Source of the DNA: Nostoc sp. CHAB 5834
GTDB taxonomy: Bacteria; Cyanobacteriota; Cyanobacteriia; Cyanobacteriales; Nostocaceae
Length of the DNA: 26,018 nt
Direction: 5' to 3'
Assembly: GCA_020829485.1 (NCBI GenBank)
Contig: JAIVFU010000092.1
Location: 1-26,018 of the forward strand
Notes under the pieces: model-generated
What the model saw: the letters and a program-made list of their open reading frames with translations, nothing else
Databases searched by the model: none
What the model was told of the DNA's origin: nothing
In this document: positions 1 to 7,403 of the stretch, one piece after another
How positions within the stretch are numbered: position 1 is the stretch's first letter
How the letters are laid out: each line of letters opens with the position of its first letter
Translations under genes and position numbers: made by a program

Positions 1-88
1 GACGACAATTACAGCAGATGTGATTCTGTTTACCTCTTTTTATCCCATTCCTACGGATATGATGAGAGCCACATTCAGGACAATTCAT
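1..88 (-). CDS. IS1-family transposase, N-terminal fragment (InsA-like zinc finger)
   Basis: The reading frame starts at ATG 88 and runs off the window edge after 29 codons. The peptide starts MNCPECGSHHIRRNG and ends with ICCNCR. Two C-x2-C pairs (residues 3/6 and 25/28) match the N-terminal zinc finger of IS1-type InsA proteins, which binds the terminal repeats. Compared with the copy at the other window edge there is one base change, GGG for GGT at codon 15, and it is synonymous. Only the N-terminal part is visible, so whether this copy is active is unknown. Confidence 0.75.
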   Translation of the reverse strand, partial: MNCPECGSHHIRRNGIKRGKQNHICCNCR

Positions 89-128
89 GTTTTAGCACCC
101 TATATTCATACCTTATTATGCAACGCCG
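1..128 (-). mobile_element. IS1-family element, 5' end only (left window edge)
   Basis: This stretch is the reverse complement of the last 128 bases of the window with one mismatch (position 44 against 25975). Identity stops abruptly at 128/25891, which marks the outer end of the element. It carries the start of a transposase reading out of the window. The rest of the element lies outside, so completeness and target duplication cannot be judged. Confidence 0.8.
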
Positions 129-290
129 TATTTTCATATAATTGAAGCGTTATTTTTATGTCTTACTTATATTGTAAAATCTAGAAAAGTGACTTGAAGC
201 CATAGAGCATACGGGTTATACCCAATTCAAAGTAGTAGTTTCCTTGTACGGTAAAGGCAATGCCATGTCCCTACCCAATACTTAATCAAT

Positions 291-380
291 AGACATCTCC
301 GAAAATGAATGTAGAGACGTTGCAATGCAACGTCAAGACAAGGGTTTCAGGTAACGCATAATTAATTTCTGGAGATGTCT
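291..380. repeat. MITE-like 90-bp element, copy 1
   Basis: The element is bounded by the perfect inverted repeat AGACATCTCC / GGAGATGTCT, flanked by a possible TA duplication. A closely similar copy lies at 13318-13409. The centre holds the 19-bp palindrome GACGTTGCAATGCAACGTC (316-334). It has no coding capacity. TA-flanked short inverted-repeat elements of this sort are usually mobilised by IS630/Tc1-type transposases; that assignment is inference. Its right end overlaps the coaBC stop codon. The bases 129-290 outside it show nothing recognisable. Confidence 0.7.
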
Positions 381-1614
381 AATTGATGGCAAAATCAAAT
401 AAATGATGCGCCATTTCTAATTTAGAACAAGGTGCGATCGCTACTTGCCGTCCTTGATTATCTAAAAATATCGCTTGATTCTTATCGCTACCAAAACCAC
501 TATCAGGTTGATCGATGGGATTAGCAACAATCGCATCTAGTTTTTTACTCTGTAACTTTTCTAATGCTGGCTTGACAATATCTCCAGTTTGTGCTGCAAA
601 ACCAATTAATATTTGATGCGGCTGTTTATGTTGTGCTAACTGGGCGACTATATCCGGTACAGGTTCCAGGGGTAAAGCTTGGGGGAGCGATCGCTTGGGT
701 AATTTCTCTATACTATAATCTCGTGGCTTCACATCTGCCACGGCTGCTGACATGACAATTACATCAGCATTGGGTAAAAATTCTAGCATGGCGTGCTGCA
801 TTTGCTCGGCGCTAACAATAGAAATTGCTTGCACTCCTAATGGTACATCCCAATTAGCTGGCCCATGTACTAGGGTGACGTTTGCCCCTCGGTGAAGTGC
901 GGCTTGCGTTAAAGCCAATCCCATTTTACCTGTGGAAGGATTACCAATAAACCTCACTGGGTCAAGATACTCTCGCGTTCCCCCAGCACTAATTAACACT
1001 CGTTTACCTACTAAATCTCGTTTGCCTTGAGTGTGTAACAGCGATTGGATGTGAGCGAATATTTCTGGAGGTTCTGCTAATCTACCAGCACCGATGCGCT
1101 CGCACGCTAATAATCCCGATGCTGTATTCATTCCATGATATCGGCTATCTATCAATAGCTGTTGCCAATTTCGCTGCACTGATAGCTGTTCCCACATATC
1201 CGTATTCATTGCGGGTGCTAACAGCACGGGACAAGTAGAAGCCAACACGGTATTTGTGAGTAAATTATCCGCCATCCCGTAGGCTAACTTGGCTAATGTA
1301 TTAGCTGTTAAGGGGGCAATTACCATGACATCTGCCCATTCACCCAACTCAATATGCAAAGGACGAGAGTGAGTTGGTTGCCAAAAATCATCATCTGTGT
1401 AGGCGGGATGACGAGATAGGGTTGCTATTGTCAGAGGCGTGATAAATTCTTGCGCCGAACGGGTGAGGATGACTCGAACCTCCACCCCAGTTTTAAACAG
1501 CGTCGAAACTAATGTACAAATTTTGTAGGCGGCGATACCGCCACCTACAGCAATTAGAACCCTGTTCAATTTTGGATTTGGGATTTGGGATTTGGGATTT
1601 AAAGGAGATTGCAT
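379..1614 (-). CDS. coaBC: Bifunctional phosphopantothenoylcysteine decarboxylase / phosphopantothenate-cysteine ligase
   Basis: CoaBC carries out two successive steps of coenzyme A synthesis in the cytoplasm. It joins 4'-phosphopantothenate to cysteine (CoaB), then decarboxylates the product to 4'-phosphopantetheine (CoaC, FMN-dependent). The N-terminal flavoprotein half shows GGGIAAYK (residues 24-31), the catalytic-type His in [12 protein letters not shown] (about 87), PAMNTDMW (134-141) and the substrate-flap LACERIG. The CoaB half follows with [18 protein letters not shown] (about 207 on), SAAVADVKP and [13 protein letters not shown]. Length (411 aa) is normal for a fused CoaBC. I chose ATG 1614; an in-frame TTG lies upstream at 1635, and TTG 1569 just before the flavoprotein fold is also possible because the segment between is made of a heptamer repeat. 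The stop codon (379-381) overlaps the end of a MITE-like element. It lies 101 bases downstream of the DUF2555 gene on the same strand, so co-transcription is likely. Confidence 0.95.
   Translation of the reverse strand: MQSPLNPKSQIPNPKLNRVLIAVGGGIAAYKICTLVSTLFKTGVEVRVILTRSAQEFITPLTIATLSRHPAYTDDDFWQPTHSRPLHIELGEWADVMVIAPLTANTLAKLAYGMADNLLTNTVLASTCPVLLAPAMNTDMWEQLSVQRNWQQLLIDSRYHGMNTASGLLACERIGAGRLAEPPEIFAHIQSLLHTQGKRDLVGKRVLISAGGTREYLDPVRFIGNPSTGKMGLALTQAALHRGANVTLVHGPANWDVPLGVQAISIVSAEQMQHAMLEFLPNADVIVMSAAVADVKPRDYSIEKLPKRSLPQALPLEPVPDIVAQLAQHKQPHQILIGFAAQTGDIVKPALEKLQSKKLDAIVANPIDQPDSGFGSDKNQAIFLDNQGRQVAIAPCSKLEMAHHLFDFAIN
1574..1601. repeat. Heptanucleotide tandem repeat inside the coaBC 5' end
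   Basis: Four tandem copies of a 7-mer (GGATTTG on the plus strand, the last ending in A). On the coding strand they encode the peptide [10 protein letters not shown] near the CoaBC N-terminus. Heptamer tandem repeats (STRRs) are a known class in heterocystous cyanobacteria. Since 7 is not a multiple of 3, a change of one copy would shift the frame relative to ATG 1614. Confidence 0.8.
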
Positions 1615-1715
1615 TGGTACTTTCGGATTAAGCAAGTGATAGATTAACCCCTGATAATCTCTGATTGTAGCCAGTTGACCCCAATCTAAAATCTAAAATT
1701 TAAAATCCAAAATTG

Positions 1716-1928
1716 TTACGCTTCATCGTAGGGTTCCAAGTCTAAGAGGTAGATATAGGGTTCAACTAACTCTGGGCGCTGAAATGCGATCGCTCGCAAT
1801 AAATGCCAATCATTTAAACCGTCAAAAGCATTATTATAATTATCTAGCTCCAGACGTGTAGCCAGTTCTTCTACTTCTGCCACAGTCATGGCAGCAATTT
1901 CTTTCCTGGAAATGCTTAAAGTTGTCAT
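1716..1928 (-). CDS. DUF2555 family small protein
   Basis: A 70-residue acidic protein beginning MTTLSISRKEIAAMTV and ending EPYIYLLDLEPYDEA. I recognise it as the cyanobacteria-restricted DUF2555 family; the central core ELATRLELDNYNNAFDGLNDW is typical. No enzymatic motif, signal peptide or membrane segment is visible. I chose ATG 1928 because family members start there and a purine-rich Shine-Dalgarno-like GGGAGGGG lies upstream; the longer frame from 1955 adds nine untypical residues. It lies 101 bases upstream of coaBC on the same strand. I do not know the function from sequence. Confidence 0.85.
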   Translation of the reverse strand: MTTLSISRKEIAAMTVAEVEELATRLELDNYNNAFDGLNDWHLLRAIAFQRPELVEPYIYLLDLEPYDEA

Positions 1929-2083
1929 AATGCTCGCCCCTCCCTTATGCAGCACTCGCCTTCAGCATGGGTTAAGTTGCGTTCTTTCGCAGCCACCCAA
2001 TATATATTACCCATTAGAAGGCATTAATTTCGTGAAAATTGTCAGAATTTGTACCAGAATTTATAAAAAATTCGTAATCCTGA

Positions 2084-2704
2084 CTAAGCAATTGTATTTA
2101 CAACGAAATTTCGTAGCACCTCTAACGTTTGTGGATTTATTTCATGCCCCATATCAAATTCATGGTATTCTACCGCTACCTTTAGAGACTTGAGGGTTTC
2201 TCGTGCCTTCAAAGCCGCTTGTAGTGGGACAACTTCATCATATCTCCCGTGGCAGATTAAAGTCGGCCCAATCCCTTTTTGATCTGCCGTTACTGCATCA
2301 GGATGTAAATACCCACTCATGACAACTAAACCTGCTAGGGGCAATTTTGAGCCGACATCTAAAGTCATTGCCCCGCCTTGAGAAAATCCACTTAAAATGG
2401 TACGTGACAAAGGTACGCCAGTGGTACTTTCTAAAGATTGCAAAAAATCTATTAGCAGTTGCCGACTTTCTGCCAATCCTTGATACATATTCTCCACCCG
2501 TAGGTCATACCATGCCCTCCCTACTGGAGAATAGGGATAAGGATAAGGTGCGTTGGGTAATACAAATTGGTAATCGGGTAAGTTGAGCAAAGGTAACAAA
2601 GATGCTACATCTTCAGCATTAGCACCCCAACCATGCAAAGTGACAATTAAGCCTGTGGGGGGTTGAGAGGTTTCTCTCTTAACGGTGATAGCTTGTAAAG
2701 ACAG
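2084..2704 (-). CDS. Alpha/beta-hydrolase esterase (carboxylesterase/phospholipase family), probable CTG start
   Basis: A serine hydrolase of the small carboxylesterase / predicted-esterase type; its substrate cannot be told from sequence. The nucleophile elbow GFSQGGA gives Ser108, GRYDEVVP gives Asp156 and DMGHEI gives His187, in the expected order. LHGWGANAED (about 23-32) is the oxyanion-loop region. The frame has no ATG or GTG start. It is open from a stop at 2725-2723 and reads CTG-SLQAITVKRETSQPPTG into the first beta strand. A good Shine-Dalgarno AGGAG lies 7 bases before that CTG (2702-2704). The first standard start, TTG 2638, would cut off the first strand and has no ribosome site, so I place the start at CTG 2704, giving 206 aa. 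It is divergent from purH. Confidence 0.85.
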   Translation of the reverse strand: MSLQAITVKRETSQPPTGLIVTLHGWGANAEDVASLLPLLNLPDYQFVLPNAPYPYPYSPVGRAWYDLRVENMYQGLAESRQLLIDFLQSLESTTGVPLSRTILSGFSQGGAMTLDVGSKLPLAGLVVMSGYLHPDAVTADQKGIGPTLICHGRYDEVVPLQAALKARETLKSLKVAVEYHEFDMGHEINPQTLEVLRNFVVNTIA

Positions 2705-2950
2705 AGGTTTACTCCTAAAATTCTACTCTTCTAATAAATCCTATCTCTTCAAGCAGACTTAGTATTTAGTGGCATTTGCTGCTTGCCCAAAGAATGCCTA
2801 CATCGTCAACGTCAAAAAATAGAAAGTAAATATTCTTTAGCGATCGCTGCAAGTTTTATTCTTATTTCCTCCTAGTGGTCTTGAAGTGAACCAAGGCTTA
2901 TGTAAAACTTGAGATCCTTCGCTTCTAGCCTACTTTTAAGGAATTGATCA

Positions 2951-4471
2951 ATGGCGCGTCTAGCCCTGCTGAGTGTATCTAACAAAACTGGTTTAATTGA
3001 CCTAGCCCGTAGCTTGGTTGAAGAATTTGACTTTGATTTAATCAGCAGTGGGGGAACAGCCCAAGCACTCAAAGATGCGGGACTCCCTGTTACCAAGGTT
3101 GCCGATTATACAGGCTCACCAGAAATTTTAGGTGGTCGAGTCAAAACCCTACATCCCCGAATTCATGGCGGAATTTTGGCGCGGCGAGATGTTCCCCAAG
3201 ATATTACAGATTTAGAAAATAACCAAATTCGTCCGATTGATTTAGTAGTGGTGAATCTATATCCTTTCGAGGAAACGATCGCTAAACCAGGAGTGACATT
3301 ATCCCAAGCAGTTGAGCAAATTGATATCGGTGGCCCAGCATTGCTACGCGCATCATCGAAAAACTTCGCCCATCTCGCTGTATTATGCGATCCAGCCCAG
3401 TATGACGAGTATTTAGAGGAATTGCGCCAAAATAACGGCGTAGCATCCCTAGAGTTTCGCCAAAGGGCGGCATTAAAAGGATTTTCGCACACTGCTAGTT
3501 ACGATCGCGCGATCGCATCTTACCTCTCAGAAGCACAACATTATACCCTAAACGGTACACAATTGCAATCTCTGCGTTATGGCGAGAACCCCCATCAACC
3601 CGCTACCTGGTATCAAACTGGTATCACCCCAACAGGATGGACAGCAGCAACTAAACTCCAAGGTAAAGAACTTAGTTACAATAACTTAGTCGATTTAGAA
3701 GCTGCACGCCGAATCATTGCTGAATTCACTGATACTCCAGCAGCTACAATTATCAAACACACAAATCCGTGTGGTACGGCACTAGGCAACACGATTGTGG
3801 AAGCATATCAAAAAGCTTTCAATGCTGATTCTGTTTCTGCCTTTGGTGGCATTGTCGCTCTCAATCGTCCGATTGATAATGATACAGCAAGCGAGTTAAC
3901 CAAAACATTTTTAGAATGTGTGGTTGCACCGAGTTGTGAAGCGGATGCTCAAGAAATTCTTGCTGCTAAATCGAAAGTGCGAGTTTTGACTCTAGCTGAT
4001 TTGAGCAGCGGCCCTAAGGATACAGTGAAAGCGATCGCAGGTGGTTTTCTTGTCCAAGCTAGCGATGACGTGATTGCTAATAGCAGTCAATGGCAAATAG
4101 TCACCGAACGTCAACCCACGCCCGACGAATTAGCCGAATTGCTGTTTGCTTGGAAAGTTTGCAAACACGTTAAATCTAATGCCATTGTTGTGACAAGCGA
4201 TCGCACTACACTAGGAGTAGGCGCTGGTCAAATGAACCGCGTCGGCTCGGTTAAAATTGCCCTAGAACAAGCTGGAGATAAAGTCAAAGGTGCAATTCTC
4301 GCCAGCGATGGATTCTTCCCCTTCGATGATTCTGTGAAAACAGCCGCAGCAGCAGGAATTACAGCCATTGTCCAACCAGGGGGAAGTGTACGCGATAAAG
4401 ATTCTATCATTGCTGCTAACGAACTCGGTCTGGTGATGGTCTTAACTGGTATGCGTCACTTTTTACACTAA
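2951..4471 (+). CDS. purH: Bifunctional AICAR formyltransferase / IMP cyclohydrolase
   Basis: PurH performs the last two steps of de novo purine synthesis: formylation of AICAR with 10-formyl-tetrahydrofolate, and ring closure to IMP. The N-terminal IMP cyclohydrolase (MGS-like) domain shows LLSVSNKTGL, SSGGTA, GGRVKTLHP and NLYPFEET (residues about 5-107). The formyltransferase part shows RYGENPHQ (209-216), the catalytic-type KHTNPCG (269-275) and AFGGIVALN. Length (506 aa) is normal. ATG 2951 is preceded by AAGGA at good spacing. About 245 bases separate it from the divergent esterase gene, enough for separate promoters. No purine riboswitch or clear operator was seen upstream. It is followed by the tandem small-RNA array. 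Confidence 0.97.
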   Translation: MARLALLSVSNKTGLIDLARSLVEEFDFDLISSGGTAQALKDAGLPVTKVADYTGSPEILGGRVKTLHPRIHGGILARRDVPQDITDLENNQIRPIDLVVVNLYPFEETIAKPGVTLSQAVEQIDIGGPALLRASSKNFAHLAVLCDPAQYDEYLEELRQNNGVASLEFRQRAALKGFSHTASYDRAIASYLSEAQHYTLNGTQLQSLRYGENPHQPATWYQTGITPTGWTAATKLQGKELSYNNLVDLEAARRIIAEFTDTPAATIIKHTNPCGTALGNTIVEAYQKAFNADSVSAFGGIVALNRPIDNDTASELTKTFLECVVAPSCEADAQEILAAKSKVRVLTLADLSSGPKDTVKAIAGGFLVQASDDVIANSSQWQIVTERQPTPDELAELLFAWKVCKHVKSNAIVVTSDRTTLGVGAGQMNRVGSVKIALEQAGDKVKGAILASDGFFPFDDSVKTAAAAGITAIVQPGGSVRDKDSIIAANELGLVMVLTGMRHFLH

Positions 4472-4490
4472 ATTAGTCTCAGTAAGGTGT

Positions 4491-4506
4491 ACACTTTATA
4501 AAGTGT
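4491..4506. promoter_or_regulatory. Perfect 16-bp palindrome upstream of the sRNA array
   Basis: ACACTTTATAAAGTGT is a perfect palindrome 20 bases past the purH stop and about 50 bases before the first small-RNA copy. It is AT-rich and lacks a GC stem with a T run, so it looks more like a binding site than a terminator. No regulator is recognised. Confidence 0.4.
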
Positions 4507-4553
4507 CACACAATCTGCTTGCTTTTTGATTGAATTAATGATATGTTTTAGTC

Positions 4554-4625
4554 GTGTGTGAGGAGCAAGTTAAAAGTAAAAAGCGCCTGGGGTGGAAACA
4601 CGGCAACACTCCCAAGCGCTTTTTA
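4554..4625 (+). ncRNA. Yfr2-like small RNA, copy 1
   Basis: The transcribed part probably begins near GTGTGTGAGGAG, some 9 bases after the -10-like GATATG (4540-4545), and ends after the T run at 4621-4624. The hairpin stem AAAAGCGC..GCGCTTTT encloses the loop GGAAACACGGCAACA, a doubled GGAAACA-type motif as I recall from the Yfr2 family of cyanobacterial sRNAs. The leader GTGTGAGGAG is complementary to the core of the conserved Yfr1 motif ACUCCUCACAC. The stem has one C-A mismatch here. About 72 nt, within the known Yfr2 size range. The family name is by recognition, not by a covariance search. Confidence 0.65.
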
Positions 4626-4687
4626 ATTTGTCAAAAATTTCACTCAATATACTTGCCATTTAATAGAAGTAGTGATAATGTTTATTT

Positions 4688-4758
4688 GTGTGTGAGGAGC
4701 AAGTTGAGAATAAAAAATGCCTGGGGTGGAAACACGGCAACACTCCCAGGCATTTTTT
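4688..4758 (+). ncRNA. Yfr2-like small RNA, copy 2
   Basis: Second unit, with -10-like GATAAT at 4674-4679 and a possible -35 TTGCCA at 4653-4658. The basal stem is AAAAAATGCCTGGG / CCCAGGCATTTTTT, perfectly paired although its sequence differs from copy 1 (ATGCC for GCGCC with the partner changed too). Loop and leader are identical to the other copies. This paired change with an invariant loop is strong evidence for a structured RNA. Confidence 0.7.
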
Positions 4759-4858
4759 AATTTATATATAGAAATATCAAAATTGGATTGTAGGTGCAGT
4801 TTTGAAAGTGTCACTCAATATACCCGCCTTTTGATTGAAGCAGTGATACTATCTAATT

Positions 4859-4927
4859 GTGTGAGGAGCAAGTTAAAAATAAAAAGCGTTTGGGGTGGAA
4901 ACACGGCAACACTCCCAGGCGCTTTTT
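4859..4927 (+). ncRNA. Yfr2-like small RNA, copy 3
   Basis: Third unit, with -10-like GATACT at 4845-4850. The basal stem reads AAAAAGCGTTTGGG against CCCAGGCGCTTTTT; two C-to-T changes are kept paired as G-U wobbles. The loop GGAAACACGGCAACA and the leader GTGTGAGGAGCAAGTT are unchanged. The T run ends near 4927. No further copy is visible before the HD-domain gene. Confidence 0.7.
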
Positions 4928-5027
4928 AATTGGTATGCAGAAAAAGCCCTTGCAGATTGCCAGAATTATTGGGATAATCGCCTAAAGTCCAAAATCCAGT
5001 CAACCCCACCCGCAATCAGAAATTTAG

Positions 5028-5636
5028 GTGCAAATCAATCGGCTGACTCAACAAATTCAATTCATCATCGAGATTGACCAATTGAAACAGGTGATGCGCC
5101 AAACCCTACTCACTGATGGGTCACGCCGAGAAAATAGTGCAGAACATTCTTGGCATTTAGCGGTGATGGCAAGTGTATTAGCAGAATATGCCCCAGAGGG
5201 TGTTGATATATTTCATGCTATCAAAATACTGCTAATTCACGATTTGGTAGAAATTGATGCAGGTGATACCTTCTGCTACGATGTGCAGGGTAATGACAGC
5301 AAGGCAGAACGAGAAGCACAAGCAGCGTTGCGCTTATTTGGACTTTTGCCGACAGATCAAGCTAGAGAGTTGCGTTTACTCTGGGATGAATTTGAAGCAG
5401 GGGAAACACCCACCGCCAAATTTGCCGCAGCCCTAGACCGTATACAGCCTTTGCTGCACAATCAACAAACTCAGGGCGGGACTTGGCGCATTTATGGCAT
5501 CAGGCGCGATCAGGTGATGAAACGGGTAGCAGTAGTAGAAACAGGTGCGCCGGAACTGTGGCCGTTTGTCCTGCAATTGATTGATGATTGTGTGATAGCA
5601 GGATATCTTAAAGAAACTTCTACTCTCAAGATTTAG
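5028..5636 (+). CDS. HD-domain phosphohydrolase (YfbR/HDDC2-like)
   Basis: A 202-residue HD-superfamily protein. Metal-binding residues are visible as His40 (ENSAEHSWHLA), His71-Asp72 (LLIHDLVEIDAGD) and probably Asp of the later AALDRIQPLL. Relatives such as YfbR and HDDC2 are 5'-deoxynucleotidases acting on nucleoside monophosphates; that substrate is a family-level expectation, not shown here. The start is GTG 5028; an in-frame TAG directly precedes it, so no longer form exists. No strong Shine-Dalgarno is seen. It lies 100 bases after the sRNA array. Its stop overlaps the stop of the convergent LipM gene by 4 bases (5633-5636). Confidence 0.88.
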   Translation: MQINRLTQQIQFIIEIDQLKQVMRQTLLTDGSRRENSAEHSWHLAVMASVLAEYAPEGVDIFHAIKILLIHDLVEIDAGDTFCYDVQGNDSKAEREAQAALRLFGLLPTDQARELRLLWDEFEAGETPTAKFAAALDRIQPLLHNQQTQGGTWRIYGIRRDQVMKRVAVVETGAPELWPFVLQLIDDCVIAGYLKETSTLKI

Positions 5637-6361
5637 GGCTGATGCGCCAAAATTTCCTCCCACTCAGATTGTGAGAGTGGTTTCAACTCTATTTGCATAT
5701 CAAAACAATTACTAGCTGCGCCAACTAAAGCTGCAATAATCTTTTCTACATTCAGATTTTGAGGCAGTTGTAAAGTCGTAAAAGATTCTGCGCCAAATAC
5801 TTTATCGAATAGTTCAGCATCGGGTTGCAAACGGATGGAACCATGTTGCAGAATTACCGCACCACGACGCAATTGAGCGCTACCAACGAGTTTGGTACTA
5901 TGTGGCAAAACTAAATCTGCACTGGTAGCAGTACCAAAACAGTTAGGGTTGTGGATGTAACCTCGCCCTTCTGTACCATAATGTAATTCTACGCCGAGCG
6001 ATCGCCACCCTTGAATCAAAAACTCGCAAATTTTTTCGTACACCTGGAGGCGACTACCCGTCAGTCCAGATGTTACCACAGCGTAAGTTAAATCACCTTG
6101 GTGTAGCACCGCTCGTCCACCGGTGGGACGCTGCACTAAATCCAGTTTTTGCCCTTGCCAAGTTAAATGTTGCCAATGTTCAGGATATTGGCGTTGATGA
6201 TAGCCGAGAGAAATGGCAGGTGGCGACCAGGTATAAAAGCGCAGAGTTGGCGGGTGCTTTCCCGAATAGTGCTGTTGTAGCAACCATCGGTCAATCGCCA
6301 TCTGCACATTGCCGTCTGCCTCTAGCAAAGGAATTAGTCGCCAAACCTGATTACTATGCAT
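5633..6361 (-). CDS. Octanoyltransferase / lipoate-protein ligase A family protein (LipM-like)
   Basis: Member of the biotin/lipoate A/B protein ligase family (242 aa), which attaches octanoyl or lipoyl groups to carrier proteins such as GcvH and 2-oxoacid dehydrogenase E2. RPTGGRAVLHQGDLTYAVV (78-96) is the family acyl-adenylate/substrate loop. Lys157 in STKLVGSAQLRR is the conserved lysine. Cys141 in NPNCFGTATSADL sits where LipM octanoyltransferases carry their acyl-thioester cysteine, which favours LipM over a true LplA ligase; this distinction is inference. ATG 6361 has no clear Shine-Dalgarno. The next gene upstream on the same strand (YbjN protein) ends 80 bases away. Confidence 0.85.
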   Translation of the reverse strand: MHSNQVWRLIPLLEADGNVQMAIDRWLLQQHYSGKHPPTLRFYTWSPPAISLGYHQRQYPEHWQHLTWQGQKLDLVQRPTGGRAVLHQGDLTYAVVTSGLTGSRLQVYEKICEFLIQGWRSLGVELHYGTEGRGYIHNPNCFGTATSADLVLPHSTKLVGSAQLRRGAVILQHGSIRLQPDAELFDKVFGAESFTTLQLPQNLNVEKIIAALVGAASNCFDMQIELKPLSQSEWEEILAHQP

Positions 6362-6441
6362 TTGATGCAGCAGAAGCCCAATCTAAAATCCAAGTTGCGC
6401 TGAAAGCACACCAAAGGTGCGACCTAAAATCCAAAAATTCC

Positions 6442-6921
6442 TTAAGTTGCGCCAAATTCAGTTTGTAAAGCTTCATCGTTATTATCAGCGATCGTTGCCA
6501 CAATGGTAATGAGTCGAGATACTTCGCCAGGAGATAATTCCGCTAAGGTACGTGTTGATATCACAACCACTCGGTTTTCAATAATACCGAAACGTGCTTC
6601 AAGGGTACTAGAGCAGTTTAACTCCAAAAGATACCGCATTAACTTAGGTTCATTTTTGGCAGGTAAATTTAGCACCGTAGACCAAACCGTGATGGTGTCT
6701 TCATCGGTTGTCCCGTTGAGTTGGACAAATACTTCCACACTTCCGTACTTAAATTTCCAGAGATGACCACCCTCTGGAGTGTGGCTAACCATCGCACTGT
6801 CATCTTGTTCTAAAGAATCGATGACATTTTCAATTACCTCCAGATGGTTAATGCTTGCCGTCTCGGCAATTAGCTCATTAATTGATTCGTTACTAGGTAT
6901 GGTTTCTTGGTAGCTTGTCAT
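6442..6921 (-). CDS. YbjN-domain protein
   Basis: A 159-residue acidic protein that I recognise as a cyanobacterial YbjN-domain protein, a fold resembling type III secretion chaperones. Typical features are the beta-rich core (HLWKFKYGSVEVFVQLNG), LPAKNEPKLMRYLLELNC and the C-terminal helix LSPGEVSRLITIVATIADNND. No catalytic motif, signal peptide or membrane helix is visible. The biochemical role is unknown. ATG 6921 has AGGGA about 10 bases upstream. It is probably transcribed from its own promoter in the 480-base gap upstream and may read on into the LipM-like gene. Confidence 0.85.
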   Translation of the reverse strand: MTSYQETIPSNESINELIAETASINHLEVIENVIDSLEQDDSAMVSHTPEGGHLWKFKYGSVEVFVQLNGTTDEDTITVWSTVLNLPAKNEPKLMRYLLELNCSSTLEARFGIIENRVVVISTRTLAELSPGEVSRLITIVATIADNNDEALQTEFGAT

Positions 6922-7403
6922 ACAGATTTTTTCCCTAACATACTTCTGTTTTACCTACACATACTTTATAACTTGTGGAGGCAGTTAGTTTTAGCCTCCT
7001 TTTGGTCTACTTTCCAAAAGCCTAAAGTGTAGGGGTGCGATCGCAATCGTGAAGTTGCGATCCAAAAGCCTATTTCCAGTGTATTTCAGATAACTGTGAC
7101 ACACCATTTTTATTCGTAGAGACAATTTCTGAATCATCTATAGGAATTGTATTTGATTTTTGAAATTATCTATGTGGGTGGGGAGTGGGGAGTAGGGAGT
7201 AGGGAGTAGGGAATTAGGCTTTTCGATTTGTACGGAGCTTTTTCAGAAATCAAATAATATTAATCTTATTATATCTGATGATTTTGCTAACGACTGGTGA
7301 TTTTTTAAAAGTTTTAGTATTGTAATATCAAAAAACTAACTATTGAATTGCACTTTGTCTGCTTTACAATAAACAAACATTAGTACTGAATAAATCATAA
7401 ATA
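6922..7403. other. Non-coding gap with heptamer repeat, between YbjN and crcB genes
   Basis: A 482-base divergent intergenic region. It holds a G-rich heptamer tandem repeat at 7179-7215 (units GGGGAGT / AGGGAGT) and two direct copies of CCAAAAGCCTA about 48 bases apart around a HIP1 site. It presumably contains promoters for both flanking genes. I looked for the crcB (fluoride) riboswitch upstream of 7404 and did not see its conserved segments. Confidence 0.6.

Larger units (their letters stand above)
4501..4930 (+). repeat. Three-unit tandem array of promoter plus small-RNA modules
   Basis: Three diverged direct repeats start near 4501, 4630 and 4805. Each contains an AT-rich upstream block (TCACNCAATAT in the form TCACACAATCT, TCACTCAATAT or TCACTCAATAT), a -10-like box (GATATG, GATAAT, GATACT), then the conserved leader GTGTGAGGAGCAAGTT and a long hairpin ending in a T run. 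Units are offset by 134 and 171 bases. The upstream blocks drift while the RNA part is nearly invariant, as expected if each unit is an independent gene. Confidence 0.75.

Noticed and set aside
1888..2193. Plus-strand 101-codon frame
   Set aside because: It lies antisense to the DUF2555 start and the esterase end, with no ribosome site and no protein-like features.
4554..4930. Repeated short open frames carrying a WGGNTATLP peptide
   Set aside because: The peptides follow from the repeated hairpin DNA; conservation is that of a paired stem and invariant loop, and third-position bias is absent.
4501..4930. CRISPR array
   Set aside because: Only three units of 134-171-bp spacing, each with a promoter-like block and long hairpin; no short regular repeats and no cas genes.
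7300..7403. Fluoride riboswitch upstream of the crcB pair
   Set aside because: The conserved segments of the crcB motif are not visible; the leader is AT-rich and unstructured by eye.
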